A stretch of 64,000 bases of DNA from Clavaria fumosa (taxonomy: Eukaryota > Basidiomycota > Agaricomycetes > Agaricales > Clavariaceae). The position numbers and the translations under genes are program-made. The number at the start of each line of letters is the position of its first letter. Positions within the stretch are counted from its first letter, which is position 1. A model generated the notes under the pieces. The model worked only from the letters and a program-made list of their open reading frames with translations, was not told the DNA's origin and did no database searches. Positions 55,728 through 64,000 of the stretch are shown piece by piece. Location: positions 620,001 through 684,000 of the forward strand of contig OX637800.1 of NCBI GenBank assembly GCA_951802425.1, given 5' to 3'.

Positions 55728-57582
55728 AACATCTTCTGCACAACTCCAATGGACTCTTCTCCATCTTTGGACCCTTGCCTGTGGCATCATGTCTGTCTGG
55801 TAAATTGGGACAGGTATATACATGGTGGCACAACATGTACATTGAGGCTGTAGTCCCACCCCTTTTGAACCTCTCTAGGTTCTTGTATTGTTACTCTAAC
55901 ATCAGACTCCAATTTGGACTCATTCTATTCTACCTGACCTTTGCCTTGTATCTTGACAGAACCATTGCCTGGGTTGGACCTTGATCTGATAATCTATTTG
56001 AGTAACCAAACATGTTATTAATAAGTATGTCAGATGATCTACATTGCACTATGAGTCAAAAGATCAAAGATAGGTAAGGGAAACTGAGTAATAGGATAGA
56101 AATCCAACAGAGCTAAGGATTCATCAGCAAAATCATGGCCCTGTCTTACCACTTTGTGGTATAGAGAAGTATAATGTTCTACTATATTCAGACCAATATC
56201 TGCATTATTGCTGCTAATATTCTCAGAGCTGAGAAACAGTAGTGGTGGGGGTTGAGTCAATGGCAGGGGAATGAAAATCAACTGCTTGAGATTAAATATA
56301 GAAGTAAATGCATTAAACTGGAAGCCATCCTTGCTGCAGATGATCAACAAGGTGTCTGAAGAAGAGGCACCTTTTGTTCTCATCTGTGTCATCCACATCA
56401 ATGTCTGCACAGAAGCCTGTGCCTCAGCAACAATTAAATTTTTGCACAACATCAGACATCAAAACTGGTAATGTATGTATGTCAAGCAAGAGACAGGCTT
56501 TAGGCACACAGAATTGCAAAATGTATACTACTTAGGTGAGCATCTATATGATGGGCTTCCACCATAATAGATGTTGGTGTTGTCTCAAGATGCTGCTTCT
56601 GTGGCTCCACAGGGTTGCCATATCCCACATTATATATGGGCATAGCATGAAATGCACTCACATCAAAGGATGGGTATTCTGGATGAGATGCAGCAGCACA
56701 GATCATTCTTCATGCATTTAGTGTTGCAAGAAGAGAATTTGAGTTGACTGTATGATCATTATCATTTTTGGCAAGTGATAGAAAAGATATGTATGCACAC
56801 TGGCCAATCATGAAGAAGAAACATAGTAGATAAACATATTTGGGGCCAGAATGATCTTTCACAAGGAAGGGTCAGTAATATAGAAGATATCAAAGATACA
56901 AAGCACAGAATACTCACTGAGACAAGACTTGTGACTGCATATATAGTAAGCCAGTATTTACAACAAACATGATCTAACCAAGAAACCATGTCTGACTCTG
57001 GAATGCCATAGAGAAGAAAGATGCACTCAGAAGTCAAGGTGGTTATGTTGAGCCATTCACAATTCTTGTTACTGAAACAGAGCATGTCTCCTATGAAGCA
57101 TTCAGAAATGGAAAGAAGAAAGTACCAAGATTCTACAGAAAAACTAACTATATCATTGAAGAAACAGAATTGGGAGAAGTGAGACTTTATTGGAAAATAC
57201 TTTCCTGAAAGGGATCTCAGTGATGGTAACCATATAAATATCTGAATGTTCATAACTTTAAAAACCCTCCCATTGTTTTTTTCTTCTTGATCTTTCCATT
57301 GTATGATAAACTAAATTAAGGTAAACAACTCATCTCAACAATGCATGGCCCTTTCTCTCTTCTTCAGTCACCAAAACCAAATAGGGACAAGCAATATTGC
57401 TTGAAATCCATTTAATCCTAATAAATAGAATGCATTTGTGCTCTATATTATTCTGTAAGCTCTGGAATCCTTGTATTGTCCAAAGACCTTCAGCCACCAA
57501 AACCAAATAAATCCATACAACACAGCTCAACAATGCACAGCCTCCTCCTTGCCTCTGTGGTTCATTGACACACTGTCAGCAC
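55728..57582. other. CpG-poor DNA, no gene recognised
   Basis: Frames up to 163 codons on the minus strand (57253-56762) and 137 codons (56452-56039) have no known domain. A near-duplicate of about 35 bp containing AGTCACCAAAACCAAATA / AGCCACCAAAACCAAATAAA occurs at 57366 and 57492, together with CTCAACAATGCA words at 57335 and 57528. Confidence 0.4.
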
Positions 57583-60500
57583 CTGTTACGTGCGTGCTCG
57601 GAGGGTCGGGGTGAAGTCCGGTTGGAGTTCGGAGTTTGGGTCTGGAAGGTCCGGAAGTCCAGAATCGGACTTCGGGGTTCGGGTGGGACTTTGGTGAACA
57701 TATTGAAACAACGCCCTTACTGAGTCCTGGGTGTCCCATATTTCGGAGTTGCAGGTGTTTGGGATATTGGGTTTGGTGTCAGGCAGATGTCCAGGGTGGA
57801 CTTCATCATATTAGAGTGTCATGGGAAGAATGACGAAGTCGATTATATAAACAAGGCAGACAATGACAAAGGCAATACGATTAGGACAACTGTGATACTA
57901 AAAGCAAGAAAACCAAAGTACCAATGGCAATCAAGAGCGAGGAGATGCTCCTCACTGTTGATGGCCATTGGGGATTGGTTTATGGAATCAAAGCACCTAA
58001 GTAATACAAGAACCAATCTGGAACCAGAAACTATGTATTACGTCAAACGGAATCTTCGACGTTTGGGCCACTAGACCCAGAGCCTATCCTCGTCCACCGA
58101 CCAAGAAGGAGACTCCCCAACCTGGACATACTTGCCCTCGACATCTGGCAAAGCCACTGTAGCCATTGCAGGGGCTGATGGAGGAGACGATGGTGGAGGG
58201 GTAGAGTTCCACCCCGAGTAAGAGGTGGGGGAGGCCCAGCGAGTAGGGGGAATGGAGTCCCATTCTGCAAGAAAGGAATCAGTAAAGCGAATGAGAAATG
58301 GAAGAAAAGACGGTACTATGGGGGTCCTCAAGTAGGTCACAGATAAGGTTGCCTGGGCGGACGACTCGAGGGCATCCCGACGCAAAATGGCCAGGATGGC
58401 CGCAAGTGTAGCATCATTGGGCAACAGTAAGAATGAGGAGGTCATCGGCTTCCCTCTGAATCACCCAATGGAAGGCCGCACAAGAGAGTACGAGGGGGGC
58501 AACTTGTTGGAAGACATGAGAAGCAGGGAGGAAGTTAAGTTTGTGGGGTCCCCAGCACATAGCAGAGATGGGGAAGGAGAAGTGGTACAAACCCCCTTTA
58601 TATACCACAAAGGATGGGTAAGAGCTGGGAGATAAGCGAGGCAGTGGGAAGGAACCATCACACAAGAGCACATGACAGCTGAAGGAGCATGTGGAGATAA
58701 GCTGCGCCATGCGGTGGACTGCAGAGTAGCACATGGGCCAATAAGCAAAAGGTGATGACATCCAAGATAAGGGGCGACAGAAGAGTGTGGGAACTGCATC
58801 GAAGAGCAGTATCAGGCAGCTGCGGACTGTGCGAGCCTGCGGAATGCTGCAAGAGGCAGCTGCGGACTGAGCAGGCCTGCGGGGAGACACGCCGCAGCAG
58901 ATGGATAGCATCCTTGGGCTGCGGACGATGGGCTGCACCGCAGGAACCCGCAGCACCCCTGGGGTATATAAGGGGTATATAAGGGGTGCAGTGACATGGG
59001 AAACCCCTTAGCGTTGTTCACTTGTCCCTATCACCTTATCATACTTTGGTGAATCACACTGGCTTTCCCTACTGCCGACGAGAGATACCCTATCTCCTCC
59101 TGGCCCGAGGTAGCAACAACGCCAACTTCTGGACGGATCTACCCGATGCTGAGTCAATGACAGGCCCAGATCACACGACTCACACACCACCTGACTGAGT
59201 TCAGTCATTCCATTTGTGTCGATATTCTTGGGTGCAATCACCCAGACCGCCAGGCACTCAAATAGGCATTTGCTCGCAGAGTAGCCAACCTCAGACAATG
59301 AGTCATTGAAGCCAACGACTCTGAGTACAGAGCCAGAGCCACCCTACTTCGCTCTTTCCTAGGCCCCGGAAGACCCAGTGACAGAGTGATATCCCAATTC
59401 GACCCAGTCGACCAGACAGCCTTCAACCCTCTCATTCCGGCACTTGGGACTAACATAGTCCTGGCACCTGATCACCTGACGGAAAGCACATCCGAGCATT
59501 CGGCCCCGCTTCCCATAACATAGAGATGAGGGAAGGACAGGAGGGTGGAGTTCAGAGTTTGGACAGAGTTCAGATTCAACGAGTGACTAAGTAGAGGAGA
59601 CAGAGGCCGGAGTTCCGGAGTTCGGAGACAGTTTCCAGAGGTCAGATGGATTGTGCGGGTTGTCAGGGATTAGCACAACTGGCGTAGGAGACAAGGGACA
59701 AGGGTCAGATTAGACATGATACAAATTACAAGGTGGTGGGCAGAAAGGACAGAGGTGTGGAGATAGACAGAGGGACGGGAGACAGGGGTCGGACAGGGTA
59801 TGGGTACGGAGGTATGGGTATACGGGGGGTGCGAGGGTGTATGAGGGAGGTATCCGGACTACAGACTACTCTACCGAAGTCACTGAGTATATATACTACA
59901 AGTCTGGGGCATTTCTAGCAACCCAGAGTATTGACAGTAGCTATGGAGAATGTCCTGGAGATATGTTGTGGGACTTACTACAGAACAATGGAATAACAAT
60001 GGGGATCAGTTTCCTGATCCCGGAGTCAGATGCTACTACTATCAGGTTGGTAACTACGCTGCCAAGCAACTGCATGGATTGTCTGGTTTCCACGCTCAGA
60101 GTTCGTTGCTGGTGGAGTAACCACAGACGTCGGTTCACAACTGTTGGGAAGTCAGGTTCGGGAATCGGAGATCGGGATCGGGATCGGGAATCGGGATCGG
60201 GACAGCCTCTTGGGGAACTATCCCCAGATGTGGGTTTGGTGCCTGCCCCACATGCGGGGCAGGTACCCTCAGATGCTGAGGCACCAGAGTGGGAGTTTGG
60301 AGATCCGGGTCCAGAGATCGGAAGTCGGGGGCCGGAGATAAGAAGTCCAGGACTGGAGATAGAGTTTCCGGTCCAGACCCGAAGGGAGCAGCATGGACAT
60401 GACAGCACCAGCCCCTGCCAATCCCCAACTGCCTCAGGGGGAGAATGAGATTGGATCTGATGAAACCATGTGAGCCCCTCTGCTTTACCAGCCACATATG
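57583..60500 (+). mobile_element. CpG-containing LTR-element-like remnant, family not identified
   Basis: Composition changes abruptly to CpG-rich at about 57583. Duplicate TATA boxes (GGGTATATAAGGGGTATATAAGG, 58960-58985) fit an LTR promoter. About 150 bp downstream begins a gag-like frame. GTTCGGAGTT-type words occur near 57620 and 59610, and a GGGATC repeat at 60165-60205. I could not find a matching second LTR, so the mobile-element call is an inference. Confidence 0.45.
59100..59520 (+). pseudogene. Gag-like or unassigned frame with two stops
   Basis: One frame reads HLTEFSHSICVDILGCNHPD, then RQALK, a TAG, AFARRVANLRQ, a TGA, and VIEANDSEYRARATLLRSFL, GPGRPSDRVISQFDP and FNPLIPALGTNIVLAPDHLT. 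It is clearly protein-like over about 140 codons, but I do not recognise a domain. Its position after an LTR-type promoter suggests a retroelement frame. Confidence 0.45.
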
Positions 60501-60539
60501 ATGCTAATGTTACTATCTAGAACTATATTGAGTGACAAT

Positions 60540-62005
60540 CACTATGGACCCAATAGCAGGTTATTATCACATCTGGTCAGATGATTTATGACTTTCACCC
60601 AAAGATCAGTGCAAAACAGGTGATGGGTGATTTCTAATCACCATGAAAATCAAGGGATATTCACTAGATAAGATTGAGTTATATAATACACCCTCAATTT
60701 GGGTGATATTAAACTGGAGGATATTGGATTGTGCAAAACACTCTTGAAATCAAGGGAAATTCAACATGATGAGATTGAGTTATATAATACACCCCCTGAT
60801 TTGAGTTAAACCAAGGATATTGGGTTGTACAAAGCACTCTTGCTACAATCTAATCTAATGACTGAGCAGGATCAAAGAGCTTAAGCAAACAGGCTCTACT
60901 ATGGACTCAATAGCAGGCTGATATCACCATCTGGTCAGATGATTTATGACTTTCACCCAAAAAACAGGTGACAGGTGATTAACTGGAGGATATTGAGTGA
61001 TTGCAAACTGCAGGATATCAAGTGATACAATACACCTCTCAACTTGAGTGATATTAAACTGGAGGATATTGAGTGATATTAAACTGAAGGACATTGAGTG
61101 ATACAATACACCCCTTTAATTTGAGTGATATTAAACTGGAGGATATTGAGTGATATAATACACTCCTTAATTTAAGTGATATTAAATTGGAAGATATTGA
61201 GTGATACAATATACTCCTTCAATTTGAGTGATTAAACTGGAGGACTTTGAGTGATACAATACACCCTCAATCTAAGTTATATTAAACTGGAGGATATTGA
61301 GTGATACACCTCTCAATTTGAGTGACATTAAGCCACAAAATCTTATTGTCTAGATGGGGACTGTAGTGTAATGGATAACACAGCAGTTGTAGGTTGAGTC
61401 CAATTCCATGAGCACTTGGGTTCAACTCCCACTGAGTGCATAATTTACAGGCTAAAAGATACTTGGAGATATAGTTAAAATCACTGAAAGTATGTAGAAG
61501 CCACCTAAAATATCAAATTAAAATGTGCTTGATAGCGGTGACATCCATCTGGAGAGCAGCAGGTGAATTTGGTCATATATGTGCCAAAAATAACCCATCT
61601 GATTTACCTGATTATCAACCAATACAGTTTCAAGATATCATCAATATATTAATTTTGTGCAATTTCTTGTGGTCAAAGATAGTGAAAAACATCTAAGATG
61701 ATGGCTAAGATGACCCAAAAACCAACATGAAATTCACCTATTAGATCAGCTTAAAAGGCACCTGTGATAGAGTGAAATTCACCTATAGAGATTAGCTTAA
61801 AAGACACTCATATTGTAGTGATATTCACCCAAAAAACAGTGGGTGAATTCAGACATAAAAGTAGTGAAAATCACCCATTCTTTGTACCCAATAAACACTT
61901 GATTATCAACTAGTCATGGTGATTTTCACTTAGGAAACCATTGATATTCACCACATTTCAGGGTTCTTTGTGTGGTGATTTTCACCCAACTTGGGGCCTA
62001 CAGTG
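60540..62005 (+). mobile_element. Family R, longest copy (1466 bp)
   Basis: Runs from CACTATGGACCCAATAGCAG to TTGGGGCCTACAGTG. The head is duplicated: a second CTATGGACTCAATAGCAGGC start lies at about 60899. A long tandem array (60680-61330), the tRNA-like segment (61357-61440) and the shared tail follow. It lies against the 3' end of a DDE transposase remnant that starts directly to its right. No coding capacity and no clear target duplication. Confidence 0.8.
61357..61440 (+). other. tRNA-like segment inside family R (third copy)
   Basis: GGGACTGTAGTGTAATGGAT..., A-box-like TAGTGTAATGG, paired D-arm GTGT/ACAC, and B-box-like GGTTCAACTCC. The third copy at the same place in the element, 84 nt long. 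The acceptor stem does not pair. Confidence 0.55.
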
Positions 62006-62720
62006 CTGTTGAACTTGTCAACAGTTTCCTGGGTGGTATCATTGTATCCTTCCTCTGCACCAGACACTCTGTCTGCCTTCCTCTTTTCCTGTGCTTCAAT
62101 ACCTTCTCAATCTCATATATTTTGTCATCTTCCATTTTGTCATCCTCTTCTGTGATTTCCAGCTCAAGGAGCTTCCTCCGACATGACAATATCTCACTGG
62201 CATGCTGTCTCTGATCTTGCAAGGTTGTGCTCTCCACAGCTATTTCAGCTGTAGCATCACTGTAGTCAAAGTCTGTCTGAGTCCAATACAGATGATGTGG
62301 CTGAGTTTGTATTTTACCCAGCTCAACAAACTTCTTTATGTTCATCAGCAAAGATGCAAGCTTAAACTGTAGGTTAAAGATTTCACTGCCACATGTTCTG
62401 ATGACTGACTGATTGTTGAACCTTTCAAACACTGCACCCAACTCACCAAACACACTCTCAATCTTAGATCTGTAGCTTCCAAATATCTTGTTATACTTCA
62501 CTTCATCACTTGACAGCTCAATGCCTTTTGACTTGCGAACAGGATGGCAGAAGTTTCCCAAGTTCAAGTCACTGCTTTCTATCACCTTATTAATGTGTTG
62601 GGTATATCCACCATCAAGACCTACACAGTCAAGCTCATGGATGTGCTTTTCCAGCTTCATCTTTGTCAACATGACCCCATCAGTGCTGTCTCCACAAGAG
62701 CTGACTTTGACATGAAAAGG
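62006..62720 (-). pseudogene. DDE superfamily (Tnp4-like) transposase, C-terminal part
   Basis: The minus-strand frame gives CVGLDGGYTQHINKVIE, SSDLNLGNFCHPVRKSKGIE, LSSDEVKYNKIFGSYRSKIE, SVFGELGAVFERFNNQSVIR and IFNLQFKLASLLMNIKKFVE. The FGS.RS.IE..FG.LG..F.RFNN block is typical of the DDE endonuclease family amplified in Agaricomycetes (family memory). An acidic and basic tail follows (EEDDKMEDDKIYEIEKVLKH). The N-terminal DD part is missing, so it is a fragment. The 3' end meets the R-family terminus at 62005. Confidence 0.8.
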
Positions 62721-62737
62721 ATCAAGCTGTTGTTATG

Positions 62738-63121
62738 TCAGGCTTGTGACAGCAAAACCCTTTGGTGTGCAAGGGTAGAGCGAAGGGTCTGTTCAGTTTC
62801 TAACACTAGCTGATAGTCCTGGCAGACTTGTCTCTCGATATGCAGGGAATACTCCTGCAATAGTCGAAGTGTCTGGTAATAGGTCTGTGGATTGGCTCTG
62901 AGTAGTTGGTCCTTTATCTGAGTCCTTGTATACCTCTGGTAATACTCGAACCAATAGAGGTTCTGCTCAATTGATGGGTGGCTGGTGAAACTCTCAGGAG
63001 GGATGACTTGCGACCTTAAAGGTGGGAAGACAAATCCTTCCAGTGTGAAGTTCTCAGCAGCAACGTTTGCTGTCAGACTTAGTTGAGGTCTCTCAAGTAA
63101 GTGTATAGATGAAAAGATCAA
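62738..63121 (-). CDS. Unrecognised open frame (127 codons)
   Basis: Reads LTANVAAENFTLEGFVFPPL, HPSIEQNLYWFEYYQRYTRT and LLRANPQTYYQTLRLLQEYS; helical and Tyr/Gln/Leu-rich. It lies just upstream of the DDE transposase fragment on the same strand, so it may be part of that element's coding region or a separate gag-like frame. No known domain is seen and CpG is partly kept. Confidence 0.3.
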   Translation of the reverse strand: MIFSSIHLLERPQLSLTANVAAENFTLEGFVFPPLRSQVIPPESFTSHPSIEQNLYWFEYYQRYTRTQIKDQLLRANPQTYYQTLRLLQEYSLHIERQVCQDYQLVLETEQTLRSTLAHQRVLLSQA

Positions 63122-63179
63122 AGCTAGGGTACATGTGGGCTGGTCCCAGGTCTTATATACTCTAGCTATGGGCTGTATG

Positions 63180-64000
63180 TGATGGATGAGTCATTGATTA
63201 AATATCAGAATTGATAGATGATCAGGAAAGCTGTGCACTTGCACTGGAATGCTGAGTATGAGCAGTGTCGATTCTTGTTGGGATCTTGTGATGATGATGT
63301 CATCAGTGATCGAATGGGGTCCCCGCTTCGATGCATTATATCATGGTCAGCTGCATCTGATCTTGTTGGGGATTAGATCGGAGGATCAGATGATCTGTGA
63401 TCGAGCTGCTCTGAGTCATGATCACTTGATCAATCAATGTGATGTAGTGATCAAATGAAACTGATCTTTGATCAGAGATCTTCTTAGGGGTGATCATGTC
63501 TGATGGATAGGGGTTTGCTCAATCAAGGTTGAGATCAACCTGTGGTGGTTACTGGATAAAAGGAGGGCTCTCTTCCTCTCACCATCTCTTCAGAGTCTGC
63601 CTGCTATGTGTCTCCAAGGCCACCACCTCGTCGAGTTCTTCCACAGCTCCTCCCTCTTCGCTCCCCATACTGGGGTTAAGCTCTCCTGTGATACCTTCCA
63701 TTGGTGGGTTCAACTCATCCCTGCCAATGCGGACCTTTATTGGGTCCTCGACCGATGTTTCGCCTGTGGGGATCCTTCCCACCTCATCAAGGATTGCTCC
63801 TTGAATCAAGGTCCCTATCAATGTATCTGTGACCTTCTCGAGGACCCTCATGGTGAGTTAGCTGAGTTGCTTTTCCCTGTCTCTGGTGAGTCTGATTCTT
63901 TATAGACTGGGACTGGGCTCCTCCTCGCTCTCCCTCACCAACCATTTGAGCCACCACCCCCTGGGGTGATCAGGGCACTTGGTACCAAGGTGGGCAGGAT
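63180..64000 (+). mobile_element. Element D, 5' part (GATC-rich LTR-like region and gag), runs off the window
   Basis: A GATC-rich segment (63215-63500, with many TGATCA/GATC words) is followed by a gag-like frame at 63606-63905: FFHSSSLFAPHTGVKLSCDT, FHWWVQLIPANADLYWVLDR, a zinc knuckle CFACGDPSHLIKDC (63752-63793 region) and QGPYQCICDLLEDP. The frame stops with TAG at 63903. An older copy lies inverted at 18891-19420. The remainder of the element would lie beyond 64000. Confidence 0.65.

Noticed and set aside
56039..57253. Minus-strand frames of 137 and 163 codons
   Set aside because: AT-rich, CpG-poor repeat island, no domains, amino-acid make-up typical of random AT-rich frames.
60165..60205. 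GGGATC/GGAATC repeats as telomere-like sequence
   Set aside because: Short, irregular and not TTAGGG; a local microsatellite.
60680..61330. CRISPR-like spaced repeats
   Set aside because: Units are degenerate, adjacent and without unique spacers, and the DNA is eukaryotic; it is a tandem array within a transposon.
61357..61440. Functional tRNA gene
   Set aside because: A and B boxes are good, but the acceptor stem and a clean anticodon arm do not form, and the same non-pairing sequence recurs in three transposon copies.

Overview
The window is a piece of a basidiomycete genome, most likely an Agaricomycete (mushroom-forming fungus). The protein-coding genes have short GT-AG introns, mostly 45-60 nt. 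The mobile DNA is dominated by Ty3/gypsy elements, several of them with chromodomains, plus fungal-type tnp2 (CACTA) and DDE (Tnp4-like) transposase remnants. I cannot name the genus.

Four host genes lie in CpG-normal DNA: EPL1 (NuA4 scaffold, minus strand, 1-2905, 3' end outside the window), an AzgA-type purine permease (plus, 5261-8046, 19 exons), ERG25 C-4 methylsterol oxidase (plus, 9110-10389, 5 exons) and an Sfp1-like C2H2 zinc-finger regulator (minus, 46630-48703). They are unrelated housekeeping genes and not a cluster.

Between and beyond them lie large repeat islands. 10.4-23.6 kb and 52.6-57.6 kb are old and almost free of CpG; I see no CpG at all from 10882 to 13041. They hold broken gypsy elements, a LINE remnant, a tnp2 remnant and copies of an inverted-repeat element (here called family R, 10.9, 11.7, 19.8, 54.3 and 60.5 kb). 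The three larger R copies carry a tRNA-like segment. 23.65-43.56 kb is one gypsy element (A), 5' truncated, with three younger insertions: a 969-bp Tc1/mariner-type element (24257-25225), an inverted solo LTR (26116-27021), and a full 9.9-kb gypsy element B (27514-37400, coding on the minus strand, 907-bp LTRs). 57.6-60.5 kb and 62-64 kb hold further remnants.

The most interesting object is in element B. Between its integrase and its downstream LTR lies an uninterrupted five-exon gene on the opposite strand (28583-30148), encoding about 451 residues with a Gal4-type Zn2Cys6 cluster. The LTRs of the same element are dense in CGG/CCG triplets, the half-site class bound by such domains. A self-regulating retrotransposon is therefore a testable idea, but not something the sequence proves. 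Element A carries a different accessory reading frame, in sense orientation, after its integrase. Most premature stops in A, and several in B, are TGA, as expected if CpG methylation and deamination turned CGA codons into TGA.
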